NCBI RefSeq assembly: GCF_900100605.1 | Contig: NZ_FNCN01000007.1 | Coordinates: forward strand, 1 to 64,000 | DNA from: Sinosporangium album | Lineage (GTDB): Bacteria > Actinomycetota > Actinomycetes > Streptosporangiales > Streptosporangiaceae | DNA length: 64,000 nucleotides | Direction: 5' to 3' | Part shown: one piece after another, positions 1-8,083 of the stretch | Layout of the letters: every line of letters begins with the position of its first letter | How positions within the stretch are numbered: the first letter of the stretch is position 1 | Notes under the pieces: model-generated | Seen by the model: the letters and a program-made list of their open reading frames with translations, nothing else | Database searches by the model: none | What the model was told of the DNA's origin: nothing | Made by a program: the position numbers and the translations under genes

Positions 1-66
1 GGCCGGGTGTGGAAGCATTGTAAGGTGTGGAGCTGACCGGTACTAATAGGCCGAGGACTTGACCGC
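1..66 (+). rRNA. rrl: 23S ribosomal RNA, 3' end (partial)
   Basis: The first ~66 bases carry the conserved 3' terminus of actinobacterial 23S rRNA, including the block ending in ACCGGTACTAATAGGCCGAG followed by a CTTGACC tail. The rest of the gene lies before the window. The exact mature end is uncertain by a few bases. Bases ~67-155 are the 23S-5S spacer, containing the GCTCGCGTCCACTGTGTG block common in actinomycete spacers and no tRNA. Confidence 0.93.
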
Positions 67-155
67 AAGGTTTTGTGCAGTCTGTGTGCTGTGCGTTTTT
101 GCTCGCGTCCACTGTGTGATTCTGAGGCGGCAATCTTTTGGTTGTTGTCGTTGGG

Positions 156-274
156 GTTACGGCGGTTTTTGCGGAGGGGAAACACCCGGTTACTTTCCGA
201 ACCCGGAAGTTAAGGTCTCCAGCGCCGATGGTACTGCACTCGGGAGGGTGTGGGAGAGTAGGTCGCCGCCGGAC
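156..274 (+). rRNA. rrf: 5S ribosomal RNA
   Basis: The start GTTACGGCGG pairs with the end CGCCGCCGGAC to form helix I. Internal hallmarks are CCGAACCCGGAAG, GCGCCGATGGTACTGC and GTGGGAGAGTAGG. Length is ~118 nt, normal for a 5S RNA. It follows the 23S end by ~90 bp, the usual 16S-23S-5S order on the plus strand. Confidence 0.95.
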
Positions 275-288
275 AATTTTATATGAGA

Positions 289-325
289 GGGGCCATCCTG
301 TGTGGGGTGGCCCTTTTCTTGTTTT
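289..325 (+). terminator. Rho-independent terminator of the rRNA operon
   Basis: A 9-10 bp stem (arms 289-298 and 305-314, one G-T pair) with a short loop is followed by CTTTTCTTGTTTT. It lies 15 bp after the 5S gene and is a textbook intrinsic terminator. Confidence 0.88.
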
Positions 326-432
326 GGGGGGTTGCCTGGGGTGGGGCGGCCCCTCTTTTTTTGTTGTTTTGGTGTTGTCGGTGGGGTGGTGGGGTTGCCG
401 GCGGGGTGGTGGGGTTTCTGGTTTTGTTTTGT

Positions 433-460
433 GGGGGCCGGGTGGCCCCCTTTTTTGTTT
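433..460 (+). terminator. Second, tandem intrinsic terminator
   Basis: A perfect GGGGGCC/GGCCCCC stem (433-439 and 444-450) is followed directly by TTTTTTGTTTGT. With the hairpin at 289-325 it forms a tandem fail-safe terminator pair behind the rRNA operon. Confidence 0.8.
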
Positions 461-922
461 GTGCGGTGGTTGGTTTCCGGGGTTTCTTGTTGTTGGCTGA
501 TAGTGCAGCAGTATTGGTGGCCGCTCCCAAGAGTATGCTCCGAGGAGAATTTCTGATCTCTCGAGGCGCCTGCTGCCGGTGTGCCGGGCCGCTCGGAGGC
601 ATCCACGGCGGCTGGGGTTGAGTGAAGGAGTGCCGGTGGAGGAGTGCCGCTTGGGGCTTCGCCGTACCGGGGGCGGCGTGGCGCTGGTGGAACATTGGGA
701 TTTGCTGGGCGGGGCCCGGGGAAGTGTGGGGGCTTGCTAGGCTGGGGGGAGCCGGGCCACCCCTCCAGGGTGGCCTTCATCGCGTAGGGCCGGACGCGGT
801 GCAGCGAGACGAACGTGGGCATGGCCCGTGGCCGGACGGCGTCCGACGTGGCGAGTGCCTGATCCGTGGCGGCTGTAGAGCCGAAGGTGTGCTCGCCGAG
901 TGAGGCAACGAAATGGACAGAA
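461..922. other. Intergenic region, no gene seen
   Basis: No frame shows a convincing start plus protein-like composition. Open frames on both strands here are low-complexity Pro/Gly/Trp strings. The stretch after ~780 is presumably leader and promoter of the following gene, but no clear -35/-10 pair was found. Confidence 0.5.
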
Positions 923-3439
923 GTGAACAGAGATAACGGACGTGACGGCGCGGGCCGACGCGAAGAGGGCGGATACCGCGGTTCTGGCGGAGACCGCCGA
1001 GGTGGCTTCCAGGGGGGCAGAGAGAGGCGCAGCCTTCCCGGCGAGGGGCCGCGTTATGGCGAGCGGCGGTCATACGGTTCGCGTGATCAAGGAGAGCGCC
1101 CGCCTTTCCGGCGTGATGAGCGCGACGGCAGAGAATGGCGCGACAATCGTGAGGGCGGGTCCGGCGGTGGTGACGCCGGCTCTGGAGACGACCGTCGGCC
1201 TCGTGGGGATCGTCCGTTCCGGGATTCGCGCGATCGTGATTCCCGTGATCGTGATTCGCGTGGTGGTTTCCGTGGTGGTGATCGTCCGTTCCGGTCGGGT
1301 GATCGGGATCGCGGTGGCCGGTTCGGTGATCGTCAGGGTTATGGCGATTCGCGGGGGGAGGGTCGTCCGTATCGGGATCGGTCTGGTGGGGACCGGCCGT
1401 ACCGCGACCGCGACTCCTCGGGAGAGCGGCCCTATCGTGATCGGGACTCCGGTGGCGATCGGCCGTACCGCTCGGGTGAGCGTTCGTCGTTCGGTGGTTC
1501 CCGCGGAGGCGATCGAGGCTATGGCGGCCCTCCGCGGGGCGGAGACCGGCCTTATCGGTCCGATGATCGCGGAGGTAGGGGCGGCGATCGTCCCTATCGG
1601 GATCGTGATTCGTTCGGTGGCGGGCGCTCCTTCCGTTCCGACGACCGAGGCGAGAGGCCCAATCGTTCGGGCGACCGTCCTTCTTACGGCGGTTCACGTG
1701 GTGGTGACCGTCCGCGCCGTTTCGAGGACCGAGGATACGAACGCCGTGGCGATCGTCCTTACGGGCGCGGGGGCGATCGCGACGGGCGGGGCTTCGGTGA
1801 CAGGGGCGATCGTCCGTATCGCTCCGATGATCGTGGGGATCGTCCGTTCCGTGATTCGCGCGATCGTGATTCGCGCGATCGTGATTCGCGCGATCGTGAT
1901 TCGCGCGATCGTGATTCCCGTGATCGTGATTCCCGTGATCGTGATTCCCGTGATCGTGATTCGCGTGGTGGTTTCCGTGGTGGCGATCGTCCGTTCCGGT
2001 CGGGTGATCGGGATCGCGGTGGCCGGTTCGGTGATCGTCAGGGTTATGGCGATTCGCGGGGGGAGGGTCGTCCGTATCGGGATCGGTCTGGTGGGGACCG
2101 GCCGTACCGCGACCGCGACTCCTCGGGAGAGCGGCCCTATCGTGATCGGGACTCCGGTGGCGATCGGCCGTACCGCTCGGGTGACCGCGACGGTGGGTCG
2201 TTCCGGCAGGAGCAGGGCGGTTCGCGGAGCAGGTATGGCAAGCCGGAGCGTTCGGAGGAACGTACGGATGCCCCTCGCGAGCGGCTGCCCGAGCTTGAGC
2301 CCGACATCACCCCGGACGAACTCGACCGCGAGGTGCTCGACGGGCTGCGTTCCCTTCCGCTGGAGCTTGCGGAACTGGTGGCTAAGCACATGGTCGCGGC
2401 GGAACGGGCTCTTTCCCGCGACGACATCGAAACCGCGTACGAGCATGCCAAGGTCGCACGTCGTTTCGCGGCCCGCATCGGGGTCGTCCGCGAGGTTTCG
2501 GGCGTCACGGCATATCGGGCGGGGCAGTACGCCGAGGCTCTGAGCGACTTGCGTGCGGCGCGGCGCATGACGGGCTCCGATGCGTATCTGCCGATCATGG
2601 CGGATTGTGAGCGTGGCCTCGGCCGTCCGGAGCGGGCTCTCGATCTGGTTCGGTCGCGTGAGGCGGAACGGCTCGATCGCGAAGGCCGGATCGAGCTGAC
2701 GATCGTCGAATCGGGCGCTCGCCGGGATCTGGGGCAGCTCGACGCCGCTGTGATCACGTTGCAGCGTCTTCCCGAACTGCGTGACACACGTCCTCAGCCG
2801 TGGTCCGCGCGGTTGGCCTTCGCCTACGCCGACGCTCTCGCTCACGCCGGCCACCAGGCCGCCGCGATCGAGTGGTTTGAGCGGGCCGTCGACTTCGACG
2901 AAGAAGGCGAGACCGATGCGGCCGAGCGCTACGCGGAGCTTACCGGCACCGCGGTCGACCACATCGAAGACATCGAAGATGCCGAGGATGCCGAGGAAGA
3001 AGTCAGCGCGGAGGGGGACGCGTCGCACTCCGGGCTGGTTGCGAACGGTGAGGACGTCGAGCTCGACGACTTGGCCGATCTGAACGCTCAGCTTGAGGAG
3101 GACGACACCCTGGAGGCCGGTCAAGAGCCGGTCGCAGGGGAGAAGACTTCGAGCGAGGAGGCTTCGGATGACGAGGTCCCGGCTGCTGACGCGGTGATCG
3201 AAGCGGCGAGCGAATCGACCGATGGCGACGAGGCTCGATCTGCTGAGGTCGGGGAAGCCGCTGAAGGCCAGGCCCCCGGGGCGGAACCGGCACCTGCGGA
3301 CCAGTCTGCACCGGAGTCGGAGTCTGAGCCGGCATCGGAGACCGATGTGGTGAAGCCTGGCGTCGGTCCGGCGTTCATCGAACCGGATTATGGCGACGTG
3401 CTGGATGAGGCGGCCCCGCAAACGAAGCGCGAGGAGTGA
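923..3439 (+). CDS. Arg/Asp/Gly-rich repeat protein with TPR-like helical domain
   Basis: Predicted 838 residues. Residues ~10-440 are low-complexity, made of variants of GGDRPYRDRDS / RDSRDR / GGFRGGDRPFRSG, resembling intrinsically disordered RGG-type RNA-binding tracts. Residues ~455-670 are regular amphipathic helices with TPR-like pairs (for example AYRAGQYAEALSDLRAARRM and YADALAHAGHQAAAIEWFERA). Residues ~672-838 form a very acidic Glu/Asp/Ala tail. The helical domain recalls conserved actinobacterial TPR proteins near tlyA, but I do not recognise a named function. An RNA- or ribosome-associated scaffold is inference from composition only. The start is a choice: GTG at 923 with GAGG upstream, or an in-frame GTG at 866. 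The N-terminal tract contains a duplicated block and a tandem 15-bp array. Confidence 0.75.
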   Translation: MNRDNGRDGAGRREEGGYRGSGGDRRGGFQGGRERRSLPGEGPRYGERRSYGSRDQGERPPFRRDERDGREWRDNREGGSGGGDAGSGDDRRPRGDRPFRDSRDRDSRDRDSRGGFRGGDRPFRSGDRDRGGRFGDRQGYGDSRGEGRPYRDRSGGDRPYRDRDSSGERPYRDRDSGGDRPYRSGERSSFGGSRGGDRGYGGPPRGGDRPYRSDDRGGRGGDRPYRDRDSFGGGRSFRSDDRGERPNRSGDRPSYGGSRGGDRPRRFEDRGYERRGDRPYGRGGDRDGRGFGDRGDRPYRSDDRGDRPFRDSRDRDSRDRDSRDRDSRDRDSRDRDSRDRDSRDRDSRGGFRGGDRPFRSGDRDRGGRFGDRQGYGDSRGEGRPYRDRSGGDRPYRDRDSSGERPYRDRDSGGDRPYRSGDRDGGSFRQEQGGSRSRYGKPERSEERTDAPRERLPELEPDITPDELDREVLDGLRSLPLELAELVAKHMVAAERALSRDDIETAYEHAKVARRFAARIGVVREVSGVTAYRAGQYAEALSDLRAARRMTGSDAYLPIMADCERGLGRPERALDLVRSREAERLDREGRIELTIVESGARRDLGQLDAAVITLQRLPELRDTRPQPWSARLAFAYADALAHAGHQAAAIEWFERAVDFDEEGETDAAERYAELTGTAVDHIEDIEDAEDAEEEVSAEGDASHSGLVANGEDVELDDLADLNAQLEEDDTLEAGQEPVAGEKTSSEEASDDEVPAADAVIEAASESTDGDEARSAEVGEAAEGQAPGAEPAPADQSAPESESEPASETDVVKPGVGPAFIEPDYGDVLDEAAPQTKREE
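1236..1479 (+). repeat. Long direct repeat inside the Arg/Asp/Gly-rich gene, copy 1
   Basis: This 244-bp block recurs at 1941-2184, offset by 705 bp. By eye the copies differ at one synonymous base (GGTGGTGATCG against GGTGGCGATCG). Both encode the GGFRGG...GDRPYRSG segment, so residues ~105-186 and ~340-421 are duplicates. Confidence 0.9.
1851..1965 (+). repeat. Tandem 15-bp repeat array (codes for DSRDR units)
   Basis: Seven full 15-bp units run from 1851 to 1955, four of GTGATTCGCGCGATC and then three of GTGATTCCCGTGATC, followed by a partial unit to 1965. Upstream copy 1 has only about two units at 1221-1260. The unit is a multiple of three, so expansion or contraction keeps the frame. 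Confidence 0.92.
1941..2184 (+). repeat. Long direct repeat inside the Arg/Asp/Gly-rich gene, copy 2
   Basis: Near-identical to 1236-1479. Such identity, including third codon positions, implies recent duplication or gene conversion and would allow loss of the intervening 705 bp by recombination without a frameshift. Confidence 0.9.
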
Positions 3440-3458
3440 TCTCGGCTGGTTCCGATGG

Positions 3459-3490
3459 AGGGCGCCGAACGCGGTGACGTTCGGCGCCCT
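3459..3490. terminator. Hairpin terminator between convergent genes, copy 1
   Basis: A perfect 12-bp stem, AGGGCGCCGAAC pairing with GTTCGGCGCCCT, has an 8-nt loop. It begins 20 bp after the stop of the upstream plus-strand gene. There is no long T run, as is common for actinomycete terminators. Confidence 0.8.
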
Positions 3491-3500
3491 TCTGGCGTTG

Positions 3501-3532
3501 CCGGCTTGTACGGCGTATGCCGTACAAGCCGG
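3501..3532. terminator. Hairpin terminator between convergent genes, copy 2
   Basis: A perfect 14-bp stem, CCGGCTTGTACGGC pairing with GCCGTACAAGCCGG, has a GTAT loop. It sits 10 bp after the previous hairpin and 43 bp beyond the stop of the minus-strand gene, so the pair probably serves both directions. Confidence 0.82.
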
Positions 3533-3574
3533 TGAGTCATGTGGTGCGGACGCCTTGGGTGGCCGTGTGAACGG

Positions 3575-4501
3575 TCACGGGGCGACGCGGTCGAGCCAGT
3601 GCAGGATGCCCGCGACATTGGATGGGGCGCCGCTGAGGAGTTCGAACTGTTCAGCGGTTTCGTCGTCGGCTTGCAGAGCGGTGTAGCGCCCTCGCGTGCG
3701 GTCGCGCACCATCGCCACGGCGTGGTCGAGGTCCATGCCCTCGGACTTGGCCTGGCGCGTGAGGTCTACCCAGATTTTTAGTTCTTCCGCAGAACGCTCA
3801 AGGATGTCTTCAACCTCTTGAACCGGCCCGTAGTGGCTGAACAACAGCCTTTCCGGTGCAAGGGCCTGGAACAGTGCGATGGAGTTCAACGCGGTGTCGA
3901 GGTCGAAGTCCGGGGGTGGAGTGACCGGGCGCAGATCGCCGGTTTGGGGGAGGTATACACCCGCCGCATCTCCGACGTAGAGGTCGCCGGTGCTTGAGTC
4001 GATGAGTCCGACGTGATGCTTTGCATGCCCTGGGGAGTAGTGGCTGGCGAGGGTGCGCCCGTTGCCCAGATCGACGGCGCCTGTGTCGCCGAGGGCGCGG
4101 ATGCGCGATGCCTCGGTGGGCGACAGTTCCCCAAAAAGTGTATCGAGGCGGTCGCCCCACACCATGCGTGCACTGGCCATCAGTCTGGACGGATCGGCGA
4201 GGTGCCGCGCGCCCTTCTCATGCACGACGATGTCGGCGGACGGGAAATAGCGTGCGATGTCGCCGACGCCGCCGGCGTGGTCCAGATGGATGTGGGTGAC
4301 GACGACGGTCGCCAGATCATCGGGGCCTACGCCCAAGTGGTGGAGGGCGTCCCGGACGACGGGGGCAGAGGTTGACGTGCCCGTCTCGACCAGGCACGGT
4401 CGGTCACTAAGGATCAAGTAGCCGGCGGTGATGCCGGAGAATCCCGCCATACGGGTGTCGATCTCGTAAACGTCCCCGCCGAGTGCGGTGATGTTTTCCA
4501 C
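3575..4501 (-). CDS. MBL-fold metallo-hydrolase
   Basis: 308 residues of the metallo-beta-lactamase superfamily. The zinc motif HxHxDH is intact (THIHLDHAGG, H70/H72/D74/H75), followed by a downstream metal-binding His (YSPGHAKHH) and Asp (YVGDAAG). The C-terminal third is helical. This architecture is typical of cytosolic hydrolases acting on small thioesters or phosphodiesters. The substrate cannot be read from sequence. The start is GTG at 4501. It converges on the upstream gene across two hairpins and is divergent from the SSB-like gene. Confidence 0.88.
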   Translation of the reverse strand: MENITALGGDVYEIDTRMAGFSGITAGYLILSDRPCLVETGTSTSAPVVRDALHHLGVGPDDLATVVVTHIHLDHAGGVGDIARYFPSADIVVHEKGARHLADPSRLMASARMVWGDRLDTLFGELSPTEASRIRALGDTGAVDLGNGRTLASHYSPGHAKHHVGLIDSSTGDLYVGDAAGVYLPQTGDLRPVTPPPDFDLDTALNSIALFQALAPERLLFSHYGPVQEVEDILERSAEELKIWVDLTRQAKSEGMDLDHAVAMVRDRTRGRYTALQADDETAEQFELLSGAPSNVAGILHWLDRVAP

Positions 4502-4614
4502 AGGTCACCTCGGAGCTTGAAGTAATCCACAGAACGGCGCTCGGCCCATTCTGGGGATGCTCACATCGTAGAGAGTGGTCCTCGCCAAGGAGCACCCCCA
4601 TTGGGAGGATCACG

Positions 4615-6171
4615 ATGGACCGCAACGAAGTCATCCTGGTCGGCCGTCTGTCTGCGCGGCCTGAGCGGAAGTCTCTGCATGCGGAAGACTCGCTCGTGAC
4701 ATGGCGTGTGATCGTCCGGCGGCAGCGGCGCCAGCCGTCCACCAGGGTGGACAGCATCAGGTGCGTGACCTACGACCGGCAGGTGGCCTCAGGTCTGGAC
4801 GACTGCGGTCCGGGTGACGTGATCGAGGTCATCGGTTCGCTGCGTCGGAGGTTCCTCGCCGATCGGAACACCTACATGGAGGTGGAGGCGACCGCGGTGA
4901 GGAATCTTCCGCCGCCTCTGCCTGCAGAGGAGCTCGGCCCCGCAGCCGCGACGCCGCGTTCCGTCGATGCCTTGATGGCGGCGGTGCCGTCGACAGCAGC
5001 GGCGTTGTCGACGACGGCAGGGGTGTCGACGACGGCAGGGGGAAACGCGTCCACTGTGGAAGAGGCCTCTGCGGCGGCACCGGCGTCCGCCACGGCATCG
5101 GCCTCCACTGCGGCCCGGGTGTTCGCTGCGGAGAAGGGGAAGGGCGGGGTGATGTCGGACGCGTTGATGTTGCCTCCGTCGCTCCTCGGGGATCGGAGTG
5201 AGCGTGCGGCCGCGTCGCCGGAACGGGGTGGTGACGGTTCGATGTGGGGGAGTGGGAGGCGGTTGAAGGGACGGAGCCCCGAGGGACGGGTTCTCCTGGG
5301 GATGTCCGGCGGCGGTCCTGGACCGCTGAGCAGCGCTGGGAAAGCACGAGGCGGCGGCGGAGGGAGCGCAGGCCCGAGCGGGCGGACCGAGGGGCGCGGA
5401 GGCGGGCCCGTCAGACCGGGGGCAGGCCGTGAAGGGGCGCATGCCATTCGGGAGAGGGCAGACGCCGCACGGGGAGGTCCGGATGGGGAGACCGAGCTCA
5501 TGCACCGCTGCCCGGCGTCGTGTGGATCTGCTCCCAACTCGCTTATGCGCGGGGGTGGCCGAGGTGGCGGGTCCGCGCCTGTCTGTGACCAGGCGGTAGG
5601 CGGGCCGTTGCCGGGAGAAAGGAGCAAGGCCGCGGTCTGTGCTGATCGGTGCGATGCGATGTCACTTGGGCCCTGCGGTCGTGATGGATGTGGCTCATGC
5701 GGCCGGAGCCGCACGCTCCCTCCTGCTCTCGACGGCGGCGAATCAGATCTTGGTGGGCGGGCGGACGGCGGGCCGGCCACGGGGCATTCCGAGAGCGGTG
5801 CCCGGGTCAGCGGACGGCGATCAACGGCGATGCCAGGGGAGGCGGGCGGGAGGCCTGTCGCCGACAGCGGCGTTCTCGCCGTCGGCGGAGCGGCTGCTGC
5901 AGACGGCCCCTCTGGAGAAGGGGCGAGCTCGCCTTCCGTGGCCGGTGGGCCGCCGGGCGGCGGCAGGGCACGTGCGGCTCAGGTGCCACGCCCGAAGGCC
6001 ACGCCTCCTGACGGACGAGTGGGAGAGGACGGCGGAGCCGAGCCGGTGCCGTCCCTCGACCGGGGTCTGCCCCCGCTCTGCCCCTCCGGACGGGAGGACG
6101 GGAACGCCGAGAAGGGCACACGAAGTCGCCGCCTTGGCGGGTTGATCAATCTGTGGCGAAGGTGCGCATGA
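4615..6171 (+). CDS. Single-stranded DNA-binding (OB-fold) protein with very long disordered tail
   Basis: Residues 1-100 form an SSB-type OB fold: an MDRNEVILVGRLS start, alternating strands such as SLVTWRVIVRR and a final YMEVEATAVRNL strand. This is one strand pattern shorter than canonical SSB and lacks the acidic DDDIPF tip that recruits repair partners. Residues ~105-518 are Ala/Ser then Gly/Arg/Pro-rich with scattered Cys pairs and look disordered. Third-position GC in the tail is visibly lower than in neighbouring genes, so part of it may not be genuinely coding. A strong RBS (GGGAGGATCACG) precedes ATG 4615. The 3' end overlaps the convergent DUF1015 gene by 26 bp. It is probably a secondary, SsbB-like paralogue rather than the replication SSB (inference). 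Confidence 0.68.
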   Translation: MDRNEVILVGRLSARPERKSLHAEDSLVTWRVIVRRQRRQPSTRVDSIRCVTYDRQVASGLDDCGPGDVIEVIGSLRRRFLADRNTYMEVEATAVRNLPPPLPAEELGPAAATPRSVDALMAAVPSTAAALSTTAGVSTTAGGNASTVEEASAAAPASATASASTAARVFAAEKGKGGVMSDALMLPPSLLGDRSERAAASPERGGDGSMWGSGRRLKGRSPEGRVLLGMSGGGPGPLSSAGKARGGGGGSAGPSGRTEGRGGGPVRPGAGREGAHAIRERADAARGGPDGETELMHRCPASCGSAPNSLMRGGGRGGGSAPVCDQAVGGPLPGERSKAAVCADRCDAMSLGPCGRDGCGSCGRSRTLPPALDGGESDLGGRADGGPATGHSESGARVSGRRSTAMPGEAGGRPVADSGVLAVGGAAAADGPSGEGASSPSVAGGPPGGGRARAAQVPRPKATPPDGRVGEDGGAEPVPSLDRGLPPLCPSGREDGNAEKGTRSRRLGGLINLWRRCA

Positions 6172-7666
6172 CGAGCCCGGTGCGCGGCTTCGGGCCGAAG
6201 GATGTGGACTTCCTGGGCACCCGCTCGCCCTCGGCGGCCACGGCCGACACGGCGTCCACGGCCAGTGGCTGCAGCACCACGGCGGTGCCGCCGGCCTGGC
6301 GCGCGAGATCCTCGGCCGCGTAAGGGTCGTGGTGGACGATGCGGACGGATTCCTCGTCGTCCCGTATCCCCCACACCTTGGGGAACACGAACTCCGCCAG
6401 GATGGACGTGTTGAGAGATCTCCAGCGTTCCGAGCGGTCGTCGGGCATGGCGCGCTCAAGTTGGAGAGCGTCCGGATCGGTGAGCAGGTGGCTGCTGCCG
6501 TCCCCGGCGAGCAGGAAGGCGATGCCGTGGCATGACGCGAGTGCGGTCAGCCCTTCGTGAAGCGTGGGATATTCATGCACCTGCCAGGCGCCCTTGGCCT
6601 TGGCCACGGCCTCAGCGAGTGGCAGTGCCGGGATGACTCGGTGGATGGGTTTGAGGTCGGGGGCGTAGACGGCGGAGTCGACCAGCAAGGCGAGACCGCT
6701 GTCCCAAGGGCCGTTTCCGTGTCCCGACGCGTGGTACTCCTGCTGGAGCGCCCTGTAGGTCGCATATCTGTGATGGCCGTCCGCGATCAATGCCTGCCGG
6801 TCGTGGAGGTCGGCGGCGATCAGATCGAGCTTGGGTTGTTCGGTGACGGCCCACAGGCGGTGGCGAATGCCGTCGTCGGTGACGGCCTCGATCAAAGGAG
6901 GTCGAGTGGTCGCGATCTCATCGACGAGGTGGCTGGCAGGGCCGCCTCCGTCGTAGAGGAGGAAGATGGGTTCGAGGTTGGCCTCCGCGGCGCGCATCAA
7001 GGCCAATCGGTCGGCGACCGGCCCCGGCATCACGTTCTCGTGAGGCAGCACGATGCCCTGTCGAGGGTCCGTCAGGGCGACCGCGCCGATGAGACCGCGC
7101 TGAAGAACTCGCCGTTCCGATGCGGCCTCCGATGCTGCCTCGGACGTGGACGGCGCGCCGGGTCGGCCCTCGGTCTGAAAAGCGTGTCCAGAGCGGAGTG
7201 GACGACTGCCTTCCGGAGAAGCGGGAGGTGCGGCGTGGTGCTCCGGCAGAGTTCCGTGACCGTCCATGGGGCGGTGGCGGTGCGTCTTATGGAGGGAAAG
7301 GTCGGCCAGGGGGATGTCGCTCGTGGAGGCGTGCTGTGCCGTTGGGCGGACAGCGCTGTGCGTGTCGGTTGCGGTGCACTGCTCATAAACGTAGATCGCC
7401 GGTTGATCGTCCGCTGCCAGGAGGCCGGATGCCAGCCAAGACCTCAGTGTGTCCCGGGCCTCGGCATACCTGTGGTGATCCGGACCGGGAAGGATGAGCC
7501 GAACGACATTGGCGGGGTGGAGGGCGAGAAGGTCGAGGATGTCGCTGTCCGACACCAGGTCATATGGTGGTGAGGTCACCTGAGCCAGGTTGTCAAGGAC
7601 GTAGCGCACGCCGCGAAACGGCTGTAGCACCAGCCCGTCTTGTACCGGTAGTTCAGAGCTCGCCAT
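6146..7666 (-). CDS. DUF1015 family protein with internal insertion
   Basis: 506 residues from ATG 7666. The DUF1015 hallmarks are visible: LQPFRGVRYV and SPPYDLVSD near the start, NVVRLILPGP, IYVYEQ, then RGLIGAVALTD, VLPHENVMPGPVADRL, LIADGHHRYATYRAL and the C-terminal VVLQPLAVDAVSAVAAEGERVPRKSTSFGPKPRTGLVMR. The family is usually ~400-430 residues with no established activity; conserved His/Asp residues in ADGHHRYAT suggest an enzyme. Residues ~97-187 are an extra low-complexity His/Pro/Ser/Ala segment absent from typical members. An upstream in-frame start at 7963 is possible, but the first 99 residues look non-coding. Confidence 0.85.
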   Translation of the reverse strand: MASSELPVQDGLVLQPFRGVRYVLDNLAQVTSPPYDLVSDSDILDLLALHPANVVRLILPGPDHHRYAEARDTLRSWLASGLLAADDQPAIYVYEQCTATDTHSAVRPTAQHASTSDIPLADLSLHKTHRHRPMDGHGTLPEHHAAPPASPEGSRPLRSGHAFQTEGRPGAPSTSEAASEAASERRVLQRGLIGAVALTDPRQGIVLPHENVMPGPVADRLALMRAAEANLEPIFLLYDGGGPASHLVDEIATTRPPLIEAVTDDGIRHRLWAVTEQPKLDLIAADLHDRQALIADGHHRYATYRALQQEYHASGHGNGPWDSGLALLVDSAVYAPDLKPIHRVIPALPLAEAVAKAKGAWQVHEYPTLHEGLTALASCHGIAFLLAGDGSSHLLTDPDALQLERAMPDDRSERWRSLNTSILAEFVFPKVWGIRDDEESVRIVHHDPYAAEDLARQAGGTAVVLQPLAVDAVSAVAAEGERVPRKSTSFGPKPRTGLVMRTFATD

Positions 7667-8083
7667 ACCGGGAATGCTCCCATAAAGGCTTGAATCGCCC
7701 GAGAAGTGCTCTGCCGGTGTCCCTGAACACGGCTCCGGCGGCGGTTGGTCAGATCCCATGTCGGCCCACGTCCCAGAAGGAGGTCTCCCACCTGACATCC
7801 TCCCCCGTCTGAAGCAGCCCTCGAACCAACGAAACCCTGCGGTTATCCCAGGGGGATCCCCGCCTCCCTGTCCGACCGTCCGATCGAGAGGAGGACGCCC
7901 ACTGAGCTCGTGCATCCGCTGCCCCCGCGTTCCGCCTCTCATTCCGCCAAGCGGCGAGGGCACCGCAAAGCTCGCATGTGACGGCCTGATCTACACCGCC
8001 ACACGTCGGTTCGGCGAATCACGCGGTGGTGCCGCGTTCCCTCCCCAGGCTGACGCCCGGGTCTGCACGCTCTAGGAGTTGCG
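7667..8083. other. Divergent intergenic region, no gene seen
   Basis: This 417-bp stretch separates the divergent DUF1015 and TPR genes. It should contain both promoters but no confident -35/-10 pair stands out. A purine-rich CTAGGAGTTGCG at its right end is the RBS of the next gene. Confidence 0.5.

Noticed and set aside
67-155. tRNA in the 23S-5S spacer
   Set aside because: The spacer is too short and shows no T-loop or acceptor stem.
1851-1965. Possible CRISPR array
   Set aside because: Units are 15 bp head-to-tail with no spacers and encode protein. The other tandem arrays (16851, 38543, 38861) also lack spacers.
942-2543. 533-residue open frame overlapping the Arg/Asp/Gly-rich gene in another plus-strand frame
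   Set aside because: It is a Val/Ile/Arg shadow created by the GATCGTGATT repeats. It has no RBS and no homologous domain, while the main frame continues into a folded helical domain.
1694-3421. Long antisense frame over the same gene
   Set aside because: GC-driven antisense opening with repeat-derived composition (ITITGITIARITI) and no start context.
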